The notes under the pieces: model-generated
What the model was told of the DNA's origin: nothing
Database searches by the model: none
What the model saw: only the letters and a program-made list of their open reading frames with translations
Position numbers and translations under genes: made by a program
Part shown: positions 47,844 to 58,004 of the stretch, piece by piece
Position numbering within the stretch: position 1 is the stretch's first letter
Layout: each line of letters opens with the position of its first letter
DNA from: Carallia brachiata
Lineage: Eukaryota; Streptophyta; Magnoliopsida; Malpighiales; Rhizophoraceae
NCBI GenBank assembly: GCA_021464245.1
Contig: JADCRB010000028.1
Span: 6,761,612 to 6,825,611, forward strand
Reading direction: 5' to 3'
DNA: 64,000 bases

Positions 47844-49467
47844 GGAAGTCTGCTAGAGCTTGTCCTTTGACTGCTTTTTGAGGCACGTAGACAATGTCGT
47901 AGCTTTGTAGGATTACTGCCCACTTGGCAAGTCGTCCTGACAAGATTGGTCTAGATAAGATATATTTGACAGGATCAGCTCTGGCAATGAGACGTACCGT
48001 GTGAGCTTGCATGTAGTGCCTCAGCTTGTCAATGGCAAAGAACAGTGCTAGACATGTCTTTTCAATGGGCGAATAACTCAGCTCCGGACCGTTTAGTGTT
48101 CTGCTCAAGTAGTACAGGGCAACTTCCTTTCCCTGCTCGTTTTCCTGTGCAAGCAAGGCTCCCAAAGATCTTTCCTGCGCTGCAATGTAGAGAATCAACG
48201 ACTTTCCTTGAATTGGAGCTCCCAGGACTGGTGGATTGGAAAGGTACTTCTTTATGCTCTCAAAGGCTTTGCTGCAAGCTTCGTCCCACTCGAAGTTGAC
48301 ATCCTTCTTCATCAACCGATGGAAAGGTTGACATCTCCCAGCTAAATTGGAGATGAAACGGCGAATGTAGGCCAGCTTTCCTTGTAGACTTCGCAGCTCG
48401 TGCAGGTTTTTAGGTTCAGGCATCTTTTGAATTGCCTCAACCTTTGACTGATCAACTTCGATTCCACGATGGCGCACCACGAACCCAAGAAACTTTCCTG
48501 ATGTGACACCGAATGCGCACTTGAGAGGGTTCATTTTGAGCTGATGCCTCCGAAGTCTTTCGAACACTGTCTTGAGATCCTCGAGGTGGTCTTTGCGCTT
48601 CTTAGTCTTTACAACTAAGTCATCAACATAACATTCTACAATCTTGTGCAGCATGTCATCAAAAATTTTTTGCATAGCACGTTGATAAGTGGCGCCAGCA
48701 TTTTTTAATCCAAACGGCATAACTTTGTAGCAGTATATACCTTTTGGGGTGCGGAATGCTGTCAACTCCTCGTCTTCTGGTGCCATTCTGATTTGGTTAT
48801 AGCCTGAAGAACCATCCATGAAGGACAATGCTTCGTGACCCGTTGTTGCATCGACTGTGATCTCCGTTATGGGCAACGGAAAGTCATCTTTCGGGCAGGC
48901 CTGTTAAGATCTCGAAAATCAACACATACCCTCAACTGTCCATTCTTCTTTCTTACCGGGACATGTTGGCAATCCACGTTGGGTAGGTGACCTCTCGGAT
49001 GAAGCCGCATTGATCAGCTTGTTAACCTCCTCCTCGATTTGTGGAATGAGTTCCGGGCGGAACCGTCGTTGTGGCTGCTTGACAGAACGAACACCCTTCT
49101 TTACTGCTAGACGATGCACCGCAATTTTTGGGTCAAGTCCAGGCATTTCTTTGTAACTCCATGCGAACACGTCCCTGTATTGACTTAATACCTGAACATA
49201 TTCTTGCTCTTCTTCTGCAGTAAGTAAAGCACTTACAAATGTAGGTCGAGGATCTTCCGGAGAGCCAAGATTGACCTCCTTGAGTTCATCAACAGTTGCT
49301 TGGCCACCATCTTCAAGTTCCGGGGGAGCCTCCTTCACTTCACCCTGATGAGTCGGAATCAGCCTCCTCGCTAATTGTGACATGAAATGTAGAACCTCTG
49401 ACTTCACCTTCTTTGTTTGACTGGATAAGCCTGTCTTGTTTGGTGGTGGTGGTGATGGCACGTGCAT
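47803..49467 (-). pseudogene. Reverse transcriptase and RNase H of element 1
   Basis: 48919-49467 encodes the N-terminal part, including YKEMPGLDPKIAVHRLAV and the FRPELIPQIEEEVNKLI region. A frameshift lies near 48900. 47803-48876 has FMDGSSGYNQIRMAPEDE, FRTPKGIYCYKVMPFGLKNAGATYQR, the YVDD catalytic motif (CYVDDLVVK), then FLGFVV and the RNase H domain (YYLSRTL, IEKTCLALFFAIDKLRHY, QALADFLADH). Confidence 0.9.
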
Positions 49468-50129
49468 CAGCTGCTCGGCTTCGGCTCTTTAGCGTGATCC
49501 GCACAGGTGACTTCTCCTGATAGCCTAAGCCAGGTCGGGACTGTGATGTTTGAGAAGCGGCGCCATGTGTGGACGGCAGCGTACCCATTGTGCTCGGGTT
49601 TGAGAAGTCATAGCCCGCCTTGCCAAAAGCTTGTATGCATTAGGATCAAATCCTTCATGTGTTCTTCTTTCTGGAAGTGAGCCGCCTTCGACTGCCCCCG
49701 TGTGTGGTTTGACGAAGCCTTTTAATGGTTTTGAGACAAAACCGGCTCAATCTTTGGTATCGGCAGAGTGTAAGTCTCCTTCAGGTTGTGCAGCTCCTTT
49801 GTTTGGGTTGGCTATGTCCTTGCTCCTGTTTAGATCAATACAAGAGAAAGGGGGTTGACCTTCTGAGCGTCGTGACTTCGGCACATAGCGTAGGACTGGA
49901 GTGGAGCTTGAAGATGCAACATCCTTCGGACGAAGTTCAGCAGGCTGTGGCAGCTTTTCATTTGTTGGAGCTGGGTTGGCATTGGCAGGTTCTTCGACAG
50001 CTTTTCCCTTTTTGTGGATGCCCCCAGTCCAAGTAGCTTTTGATGGAATGATCTCCGGATTGTCTGTGTCGGTGTAGAAGACTGCATCCGCCAAATGTGA
50101 TTCAGCATCATCGAACGGCTTTAAGTCAG

Positions 50130-50480
50130 CATTGACCTTTTGAACGCCACCATTGTAGTACTTGAAGCACTGATGCAGGCTTGAGAGCACAACTCCATTT
50201 CCATGAATCCACGGTCGTCCTAGCAACATCTTATATGTGGTACGTGCATCATCACATGAAATAGAGTGCTAGAAGTGAGATTACCGATAGTTAGCTCCAA
50301 GCGAATCATCCCAATTGCTTTCTGTCCTCCTTGATTAAAGCCATGAATCATCAAGCGGCTGTCTGATAATTCATCAATGCCGATGCCGAGCTCCTTTATG
50401 GTGGATTTTGGGATAATATTGACTGCTGAGCCATCGTCGATCAGAATACGTCGGACCTTCTGTTCTCACATAGCCTGATA
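50130..50480 (-). pseudogene. Aspartic protease region of element 1
   Basis: The minus strand around 50440 encodes RRILIDDGSAVNI, the DDGSA active site of Ty3/gypsy proteases, then LGI, IRLELTIG and, after a small indel near 50250, KMLLGRPWIHG, the usual closing motif. The following open frame to 49747 is a Pro/Ser-rich linker towards the reverse transcriptase. Confidence 0.75.
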
Positions 50481-50831
50481 CATACAGCGGCCGATTGTGG
50501 GGTTTGGACCCCAGCAGGAGATCCTCATCTGAAAATGAGATAGCAGAGTAACATCCGACGTGATTTTGGGCCGTTGTGCTCCGCGAGTGGAATTACTTGA
50601 TGGCAGAGGTTCAGCTGAGGTCTGGAGAGTATTGCCTGACTTGATTTTGCCACACTTCTGTTGATTGCAAACAACTGAGGGTTAGCGAGAAGGGTTTGGA
50701 GAGCTTCATATACCTTCTTTGTCGACTTTTTGTCGAGCGGCTCCTCCTTACGGTGTGTCACCTCTTCTGATGGTTTTGAAGTGATGGTGGTCTGGTTTGC
50801 CGAGGTTATGCCTTCCTGGTCCAGAATGATT

Positions 50832-52124
50832 TTATTCTGGCTTGAGCTTCATGATTAGCTCCTTCAGGACGAAACACTTCTCGGTTGGATGACTTACTAT
50901 CCGGTGATATTTGCAGAATCTCGGATCGCTGACTCGATCCTTTTCATTCGGCCGCTTGCACTCTGGGAGTTCGATCAGCTTCGCCTCCAAGAGTTGTTCA
51001 AGAATGTCGGGGACGTCTGAGTCGGGGAATGGATACTGCTTCTGCTCCAACTCTCGCAATGTCACCTTCCGCCTTTCCTGTTGTTTTGGCTGAGTTATTT
51101 GGGTCGGAGGATTTACCTTAGCTTTGCTCCCACTTTTACTGGTGCGGCTTCAACAGTCATCACTTCTTTCCTTTTCCGGAGCTGTTGGGTTTCTTAATCT
51201 CCCTTCTGCCCCCTTGCTGGTCCAACTGGATGGGAACCGTGCCTCCGGAAGTCTGGATGCTTATCTCCATATCATGTGCGCGGGTCGCCAGTTCTTCGAA
51301 GTTCGGGGTTTGACACCCTGCAGGATGTATAACAGCTCCCAATGCATTCCCTGGATGCACATCTCCACGGCAGAAGTCTCCGTCAGGCGATCTTTGCAGT
51401 CCAAGCTGAGGGCACGCCATCTGTTGATGTATTCGACAACGGGCTCTCCTTTCCTTTGTTTGGTGCTGGTAAGCTCCATCATACTTACCGTCCTTCGAGT
51501 GCTGAAAAATCTGTTGAGGAACTCTCGTTGTAGCTGTTCCCAACTGTCGATCGATTCTGGTTCAAGATTTATGAATCAGGTGAAAGCGGTCTCCCTAAGT
51601 GAACGAACAAACTGCTTCACCAAGAGATCTCCGTAAGTCTCTGCGTTGTTGCAGGTTTCAACGAAGTGGGCGATATGCTGTTTGAGATCGCCTCGTCCGT
51701 CGAATTGTTGAAATTTGGGCGGCTGGTAGCCCAAAGGCATGTTGAGACTTTCGATCCGTCTGGTGTACGGTTTGACGTACATCTGTGATCCTTGGAAGGA
51801 TGTAGCTTGTTGCAGTCGGATCGTATTGGCTATCATTTCCTGCAATTGTTGAACAGATAGCGAAGTTACAGAATTTGAGGGTGGCAGCTGTGTAGAACTA
51901 CCTGGTCGCTTTTCTGCAGTGAAGACGTCGGCTGGTGTGGCTTCTGGAGTGAAACCGGGTGGATATGGTTGCTCCTCGCAGATCTCAGGATCAATTTGGA
52001 TTGGGGCTTTTCCTTTGAGAGCGGCGATCTGTTGATCCTTTTTCTCTACAACTTTGATCAGCTGCAAAATCTTGTTCTCCAATTCTGAAATTTTTTCTTC
52101 TGTACTGGTTGTGTTGGTCATCAT
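50832..52124 (-). pseudogene. gag of element 1
   Basis: The start is at 52124 with an N-terminal coiled-coil-like part (EEKISELENKILQLIKVVEKK), then KPYTRRIESLNMPLGYQPPKF and the retrotransposon-gag core (HIAHFVETCNNAETYGD, LVKQFVRSL). A TGA near 51576 lies where related proteins have Trp. The core resumes (QREFLNRFF) and shifts frame near 51310. The 3' part at 50832-51065 has YPFPDSDVPDILEQLL and the C-x2-H-x4-H-x4-C knuckle CKYHRIVSHPTEKC. Gag forms the particle that packages the RNA. Confidence 0.85.
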
Positions 52125-52511
52125 GACGACAACAAATGAAGCTCCGCGAAAGGCAGGGGGAGAGAACTCTTCTGATTCCTCTGTGTGGATCTCTACAGAA
52201 TGAGTTGGATTCTGTTCAGCGGGCTTTGTCGTGTTGCCCCCAACTTCGATCGGGGTGGGTGATCGACTCCTCCATGCGGCAAGAGAGTCAGGGGAGAGAT
52301 CCTGTTATTGTGCGAGCTATGGACTCTCCGTTTCGATATTTTTTCAGGTTTGGACGGCAAGAAATTGTGTTCTTCTCCGGGTTTCTAGATCTGCGTACCC
52401 AGGTAGGGTAGTTGATGCAGGCAATGGAGCAGTTGCCTTTTTGTTGGTACCGGCAACTGTACTTCTCTTTGTGCGATCTTTTTCTCTTTTTTTTTCTAAA
52501 TTTTTTTTTCT

Positions 52512-52644
52512 CGACTTTTCCGTGTGAAAACTTGCGTGTGAAAGGAAGAAGTCGACTTTTTCGTGTGAAAGTATGCGTGCGAAAGAAATAAGTCGACTAT
52601 TGACTTTTTTTTTGACCTTTGACTTTTTTTTTAATATGTTTACA
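52512..52644 (-). repeat. Truncated 5' LTR of element 1 (133 bp)
   Basis: Only the outer 133 bp matches the last part of the full LTR (about 43762-43894). The rest of the LTR, the primer-binding site and the start of the leader are missing. Since the outer end and TSD are intact, the loss is an internal deletion after insertion. Confidence 0.85.
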
Positions 52645-53404
52645 ACAACAAGCAGAGGGGGATCCATGTTTCTGGGAATCTGGACGTGTTTTTTTTTTTT
52701 TTTTTTTTTTTGAGAAAATGGCTAAATCGAAGTTGCCGAATTAGATTCGATCGTCACTTATTGACCACTCCTGTTGACTGGGATGCTTGATTGACGGGAA
52801 AATGAAGGAAACTAGAAAGAGAAAAAAAACAAACATTTTAAGGAATAAAAAAAATGGAGATGATTTTAATTTAACTTATATGTTTTAGTAAGTATGACTT
52901 ACTCATAACTTTATACTGTATAATTAGTAGAATTTATTTGAAATAAAAAATAAATTTTGTGACATTAAATTATAAATAAATTTTACTTACTCAAAAAAAT
53001 AATAAAATTAACAAGTATCATAAATAGATTGGTAACTAGGAAAACTGGTTTAAGCCCTTATCTCTCATCCTTAATATGGAAAATGGATACAACTTGGATA
53101 CATTCTCATCTTAATGAATCGCAACCATGATCGTCGTGCAAATAACAAAAAAGACATGCAAAAACAAAAATTTATATTCATTATTGTATATTTGTGAATT
53201 CTTGTCTGTAACTGTGTTCATTTGGCCCCGTTTGGTAAGGATTATTCTTTCTGTTTTTTTGTTTATTTTTCATAAAAAAACAGAAAATATGTTTGGTATC
53301 GTTTTTGTTTTCTATTTTTTTATTGAAAACTTGAAAGATTTTTCCAAAAAAAAAAAACAGAATGAGAAAATAATAAAACATACTTTCTCAATTTATTTTT
53401 CACT

Positions 53405-53730
53405 TTTTTTGTTATACTCTCTCTCACAACCTTTTCTCTCTCTATCCACCCTCTTCGCTATGTCTCTCTCTATTCATTCTCTCGCTATCCCTCTCTATTT
53501 TTTCTCTCTCTAACTTTCTCTCTCTACCCTCTCTCTCCTTTTTCTATCTCTACCATTCTGTCTACTTATTCTCTCTCTACCCTCTCTCTCTCTTCTTTGT
53601 CTCTCTGTCATTCTCTCTTTACTCACACTCTCTCCTTTTCTTACTCTACCATTCTTTTTACTCATTATCTCTATACCCTCTTTCTCTCTTTTTTCCCTCT
53701 CTACCATTCACTCTTTGCCCTCACTCTCTC
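53405..53730. repeat. CT-rich imperfect microsatellite (unit A part)
   Basis: CTCTCTCTACCAT/CCT-type units. This is the left part of the longer tract at 61500-62440, cut by the duplication junction. Confidence 0.85.
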
Positions 53731-53844
53731 CTGAGCGAAAAAATGAATTATTTCTGCATCGCCCAAATTATTTAAGTTATCATTAAGCTTTAAATTATAA
53801 TATGCTTTCCTGTCATAGTATATGACAAATTTTGCAGGGACCAC

Positions 53845-54773
53845 TGTAACGGGTAAATTTCCGAGCCTGTAACAGTTAGACTCAAAAATACAGAAACAAA
53901 TTACAATAAAAAATTGTAAAATAAAAAGAAATTTATGTGGGGTCGATCTCTGAGTAGATCCTCCGATTAATGCTCCTGTGTAATTTAGTCAAGGGCCGTG
54001 AAGGCTTAATCTTGACCGAGAGATGTTGAATTTCCACAGAGTGAACTTGAACTGTAGGAAATGGATCCCACTGAGGGCCGAGGCTTGATCTCAAGTGGAT
54101 TAGTTGAACTCCGGTGAGGGCCGTAGGAGGCTTGATCCCACTCGGACTGGATGGACTTCGGTGAGGGCCGTAGGAGGCTTGATCCCACTCGAACTGGATG
54201 GACTCCGGTGAGGGCCGTAAGAGGCTTGATCCCACTCGGATATTTAATATCTTGGGTTTTTGATCTAGCGGATCCAACTTAGTGGCAGCCAGAGAGCATA
54301 CACCCAAAATATTTAGAGAGAGAAAGGAAGAGATGCAAAGCTTTAGAAGATGAGATTTTTGCTTTGCATGGGATGCATTGAAAGGCTTTGAGGGGATCCC
54401 TATTATAGGGTTTTGGGGGAGGATGGATGCCAAAATTGTATACTTGGATCATACATGGCAAGGGCCCTCTTTGGTGGTTGAATTTTGACATTTTGCAATC
54501 AAATGGAAAGATGAATCATATGATCCTACATGGCAAGGCCCTCTTTGGTGGTTGAATTTTGACATTTTGCAATCAAATGGAAATTAAAATTTCCATATGA
54601 TTCATCATGAGTAGGATCCTACATGGCAAGGACCCCTTTGGTGGTTGAATTTTGACATTTTGCATGGTCATCAACCAAATGGAAATCATCATTTTCATAT
54701 GCATGCACGTTGCTTCATGTAGGGCATGCATTGATTTTTTTTTTTTTTTTTTGTAATTTTTTTGGTGTTTACA
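53845..54773 (-). repeat. 3' LTR of element 2
   Basis: 929 bp with TGTAAC.. and ..TTTACA plus-strand ends. It contains three repeats of about 41 bp (54110-54240), a TATA region near 54400 that has lost one base compared with the other LTR, and U3 repeats of the TACATGGCAAG/CCTCTTTGGTGG type. Confidence 0.9.
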
Positions 54774-54785
54774 AATGCCCCCACT

Positions 54786-55220
54786 TCAAGGGTCGGTAAG
54801 GAAGAATTTTACAGTAATGATCCGAACCGAGTCTTGAAGTCCAGTTTGAAACTTGAGATGTCTTAATGAACGTTGAATGTTGGAGTCTTCTATCTTTGAC
54901 CATGCCTGCTGTTGTTGGATCGCAATAGGAATCTGATACGATCTTGAGAAAGTTAGCAGCCCAGCCAATATAAAAATTGACATTCTAGCTCCAGGTGCAT
55001 TCGAGCTTCCATAGCTAGTAAAGGCTGACAAAGGTTCTTTGAAGTTCGAAAGCTCTGGTGAGGATGATCCGGTAGGCAAATAACTTGAACCTCCCCAAGA
55101 GGAAGGCCCAGCACCTCGGAACTTCAAAACTGGCACACAGAGAGACTGACTGTAGTGATGATTCCCAAGTCTGCTTCGACGTAAGGAGAGTAGTTGGAAC
55201 TTCCCTGTACGTCGCCGCAT
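54786..55220 (-). CDS. Conserved ORF of unknown function in element 2
   Basis: 144 codons from MRRRT to FFLTDP. It matches the 106-codon ORF of element 1 (44021-44341) over NHHYSQSLCVPVLKF, APGARMSIFILA and IPIAIQQQQ. No family is recognised, no signal peptide or transmembrane segment is clear; it is Ser-rich with a short hydrophobic stretch (MSIFILAGLL). It ends about 10 bp from the 3' LTR, so it lies in the usual position of extra ORFs in plant Ty3/gypsy elements. It could also be chance coding potential of a conserved non-coding region. Confidence 0.45.
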   Translation of the reverse strand: MRRRTGKFQLLSLRRSRLGNHHYSQSLCVPVLKFRGAGPSSWGGSSYLPTGSSSPELSNFKEPLSAFTSYGSSNAPGARMSIFILAGLLTFSRSYQIPIAIQQQQAWSKIEDSNIQRSLRHLKFQTGLQDSVRIITVKFFLTDP

Positions 55221-55634
55221 CCAAAGGAAGATTAGGATAATTGCAGCGTCTCATCGCTCTGTGGTAGATGTGAACTAAGGAGAGTAGTTGGAACTCCATG
55301 ACACCGAAGGCGTTGGAGACTGAGTTTCGAGGGCTTTTAGGGATCCCTCGAGGAAGACTACTCCTTCTTTTCTTAGCTCGTGCGCCTCCAACTTCTTGAT
55401 CGAAGAACTTCCTGAGACAAGTGCATTCTTTTGAGAAAGAAGAGCTGAGGGGTGAGTATTACAACTCGGGAATGCAAGATATATATATACATACGATAAA
55501 GATTTTTTTTTTTTTTGGAAAGTCAAAAAGAAGGTACGCAGATTCGAGTAGGGCCATCCACGTCCCTTTCCGTGTGCTGCCAAAGTCGTTGCCGTGTGCT
55601 GCCAAAGTCGTTGCACCTTATCTTGTCGGCCGTC

Positions 55635-56258
55635 CTAGCGGGGCCCGAGGTGCAACTCCAAGTCAAGCTCGACCTCGTCTGGTGGGCCGATGATGTTGAC
55701 GTCGACGTCGACGTCGCTTTCCAGCTGGTTGATGCTGCCGGAATAGTCTGGAAAGAGAGGCAAAGTTTCGCCGGAATAACTCCTTTCTGCTAGAAAAATT
55801 CCTCCTAGACTTAAGTACCTAGGAGGGATGAACCTTTGGCTGACTCCGTAAGACCACTAGGACCAGCATGCATGCTCCCATGGGCTACGACTTTGATGAA
55901 CATACCGTGGAGAGACCATTGCAGTGGAAGAACTCGGACCTGTTTCATTTGAGGGCGAAGCTGTACCGGTGACATTTATTATCGGAACGACAGACTGTTC
56001 TTTGGAAAAAACAGTTCTCAGTGCTGGTTTCTTCATGCTTCTCCGATTCTGGAACCAATAAAACACATTTTTTCCTTCGATTGCCCCGAGCGGGCGCAAT
56101 CGTGAGACAAGTTGGTAAATTTGAGATGCACTAGGAATAATACCTCCATTGTTGTGGAAGATTTCCTCCAAAATTTGCAGTTGTGCCACGGTTGGTTGCC
56201 ACCTTGTGCGGGGTGACTTTTCTTCTCCCTTGTCTTGAGGTTCTGCAACTGGTTCCAT
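55635..56258 (-). pseudogene. WUSCHEL-like homeobox gene in element 2 (one internal TAG)
   Basis: ATG at 56256-56258; 208 codons in one frame to TAG at 55635-55637, with a single in-frame TAG at 55857-55859 (codon 134). Residues 17-78 are a WOX homeodomain: TRWQPT in the N-arm, QLQILEE in helix 1, SQIYQL in helix 2, IEGKNVFYWFQNRR in helix 3, a WUS-clade signature. A WUS-box TLPLFP is at residues 165-170 (55749-55766). An acidic stretch (DVDVDV, GPPDE) follows, and LDLELHL at 198-204 (55647-55667), an LxLxL EAR-type motif, near the end. This is the full domain order of WUS but in a protein shorter than plant WUS (about 290 residues) and without introns, as expected after passage through RNA. 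In this family the homeodomain binds DNA and the last two motifs recruit TOPLESS-type corepressors. The stop separates the homeodomain from the repressor part; readthrough, truncation or inactivity are all possible. Confidence 0.88.
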
Positions 56259-56346
56259 CTTTCTTGTGGCAGAGGAGCAAACGTCTGGTATGTGGTGACG
56301 ATCGATTGAGACTGATGCTGAGTTTCAGACTCAAACCCTCCGTCGC

Positions 56347-56353
56347 TTTTATA
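56347..56353 (-). promoter_or_regulatory. TATA box of the element 2 WUS-like gene
   Basis: Minus strand AATATAAAAGCG, 89 bp upstream of the ATG, with no other ATG in between on that strand. Element 1 has the same box at 45549-45555 at the same distance. It resembles the repeated TATAAAAGGCG of the array upstream. Confidence 0.6.
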
Positions 56354-56503
56354 TTTTTGGGCCGTTCACAGTTTATACTCATGCGGGCCAGCAGTTTGTT
56401 TGCTGGATTGTTGAGTGTTTGGATTTTGTGTTTGGACTTTGACTTTCGCTTGGGCTTTCAGATCGGGACTTCCGATTTTTTTTTTTTTTTTTTTTGTGCC
56501 GTT

Positions 56504-57060
56504 CACAGTTTATACTCGTGCGGGCCAGGAGTCTAGCTTGCTGGATTGTTCGCCTTTTATACTCGTGCGGTGCAGGAGTGTGCTGTAGTTGATTGCCTTT
56601 TATACTCGTGCGAGGCAGGAGTGCTGAACTGTGGTGTCGCCTTTTATACTCGGGTGAGGCAGGAGTGTGCTGCTGTTGATCGCCTTTTATACTCGTGCGA
56701 GGCAGGAGTGTGCTGTAGAGCTGTTCGCCTTTTATACTCGTGCGAGGCAGGAGTGCTGAACTGTATTGCATTGATTATCGCCTTTTATACTCGTGCGAGA
56801 CAGGAGTACGTTGTAGAGCTGTTCGCCTTTTATCTCGCGAGGCAGAGTGCGCTGTAGAGCTGTTCGCCTTTTATACTCGTGCGAGGCTGGAGTGCTGAAC
56901 TGTTGATCGCCTTTTATACTCGTGCGAGGCAGGAGTACTGAACTGTTGATCGCCTTTTATACTCGTGCGAGGCAGGAGTGCTGAACTGTGGTGTATTGAT
57001 TATCGCCTTTTATACTCGTGCGAGGCAGGAGTGTGCTGCTGAACTGTTGAGCTGGTGAGC
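56504..57060 (-). repeat. Array of about 11 tandem TATA-containing units upstream of the WUS-like gene
   Basis: Units of 41-53 bp share CGCCTTTTATACTCGTGCG followed by AGGCAGGAGTG, with variable spacers built from GCTGAACTGTTGAT-type sequence. On the minus strand, the sense strand of the WUS-like gene, each unit reads CACGAGTATAAAAGGCG, a canonical TATA core. Element 1 has only a single related unit (45548-45600: TTTATACTCATGCGGGCCAGGAG). The array therefore grew in the element 2 lineage. One unit (about 56823-56863) has small deletions that spoil the TATA. Confidence 0.9.
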
Positions 57061-57079
57061 TGCTGAGTTGTTGACTTGG

Positions 57080-57555
57080 ATTCTGATTCAGGGTTTAAAC
57101 TTTGCCCCCGAATCTGGATTTGGACTTTGAGTTGGAACTTGGATTTGGGCTTTGAGCCCGAGTTTAGATTTTGTGAATTTGGGCTTTAGGCTGGGGTTTG
57201 AGTTTAGGCTTTTTGGGCCTGGATTTGAATTTGGGCTTGGATTTGAATTTGGGCTTTAGGCCCGAGTTTGAATTTGGACTTGGATTTTGAACTAGAATTT
57301 GGGTTCGGGCTTGGATTTTGCCCCCGAATTTGGATTTGTTGGGTTTTGAATTGGGGTTTGAGATCTGCCCCCGAATCTAGATTTGGATTTTGAGGAAGGG
57401 TTCTGAACTTGCACATAAGTTTTAGACATTTTTTTTTCTTCTTTTTTTTTTTCCTCTTTTTTTTGGCTTTTTTTTTTCGTGCTTATTTTTTGTTTTTCTT
57501 TTTATTTCCTTTTTTATTTTTCTCTTTTTTTTGCCTTTTTTTTGTTTTTTTTTTT
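57080..57555. repeat. Degenerate GGATTTGGGCTTTG repeat and T-rich tract of element 2
   Basis: Imperfect units of GGATTTGAATTTGGGCTT type to about 57420, then a T-rich tract. The matching region in element 1 is 45590-45995. No coding meaning is seen. Confidence 0.7.
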
Positions 57556-57559
57556 GTTT

Positions 57560-57700
57560 TTACACAGTAAATTTTAGAAGTTTACCGTTTGATCGAACCA
57601 GGTCGGGATGCGTTGACAGCATGCAAGCGTAATTGACGTAGGCTTCTTGAACCAGGTATAGCCCATCCCAGTTGGATGTGAGCTTGTCGCAGAGTCGGTG
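57560..57700 (-). pseudogene. C-terminal remnant of integrase in element 2
   Basis: The minus strand reads CDKLTSNWDGLYLVQEAY and NGKLLKF, matching the last 45 or so residues of the element 1 integrase. Just upstream, sequence related to the gag 3' part (CAGTTGGACCAGTAGAGGG-like) is joined to it, marking the internal deletion that removed gag-pol. Confidence 0.8.
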
Positions 57701-57980
57701 CTTGTGTCCCTCTACTGGTCCAGTTGGATGAGAACTGTGTTTATGCACGAGTTTGCGAACCTACGTACTCAAGTAGGATGATTAATGCAGGCGATTGAGC
57801 AGTTGTCCTTTTACTGGTGGCGATAGTCTTGTTCATCTTTAGTGCCACCGATGCGCCGGATTCCTACCCTCTAGAGTTGTGTTGGTGTTGGCCATTTCAC
57901 GGCCCATAGGCCTTGAAATGGCCGTTGTGCCACCAACTTTTTTTTTTTTTTCTAAGGAGCAAAAGATGGGAGGTAGAGAT

Positions 57981-57998
57981 GTCCCACCGAGCGTGCCA
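57981..57998 (-). other. Primer-binding site of element 2
   Basis: Six bases inside the 5' LTR the minus strand reads TGGCACGCTCGGTGGGAC, starting TGG as needed to pair with the CCA end of a tRNA. I do not assign the tRNA species. Element 1 has lost this region. Confidence 0.65.
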
Positions 57999-58004
57999 AA
58001 AATT

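Larger units (their letters stand above)
43091..52644 (-). mobile_element. Tat-lineage Ty3/gypsy LTR retrotransposon carrying a WUS-like gene (element 1)
   Basis: The element is transcribed leftwards. Order in its own direction: truncated 5' LTR (52512-52644), gag, protease, reverse transcriptase, RNase H, a second archaeal-type RNase H, integrase, WUS-like gene, an ORF of unknown role, and a full 3' LTR (43091-43894). RT/RNase H followed by a second RNase H and an integrase without chromodomain indicate the Tat lineage. It is flanked by ACAAC at 43086-43090 and 52645-52649. The sister unit has one ACAAC at 60744-60748, showing the empty site. Stops and frameshifts in gag and pol make it non-functional as read. 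Confidence 0.93.
40382..53730. repeat. Large tandem duplication, unit A
   Basis: Unit A begins at CTGAGC (40382) and ends in a CT-rich tract at 53730, directly joined to CTGAGC of unit B. Without its insertions (41415-42624 and 43091-52644) and their TSDs, it matches unit B at about 95% by eye. A stretch of about 300 bp at 41067-41360 is present here and missing from unit B. Confidence 0.85.

Noticed and set aside
55635..56258. An ordinary host WOX gene in intergenic DNA
   Set aside because: It lies within complete LTR boundaries, has no introns, and a second copy occupies the same place in another element of the family.
55857..56258. WOX13-type (ancient clade) assignment
   Set aside because: The helix-3 IEGKNVFYWFQN and the downstream TLPLFP box fit the WUS clade. 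WOX13-type proteins usually have NVYNWFQNRRA and no WUS-box.
56504..57060. CRISPR-like array of repeats and spacers
   Set aside because: The units are contiguous and degenerate, spacers are variants of the same sequence, and the context is a plant retrotransposon. It is a tandem repeat.
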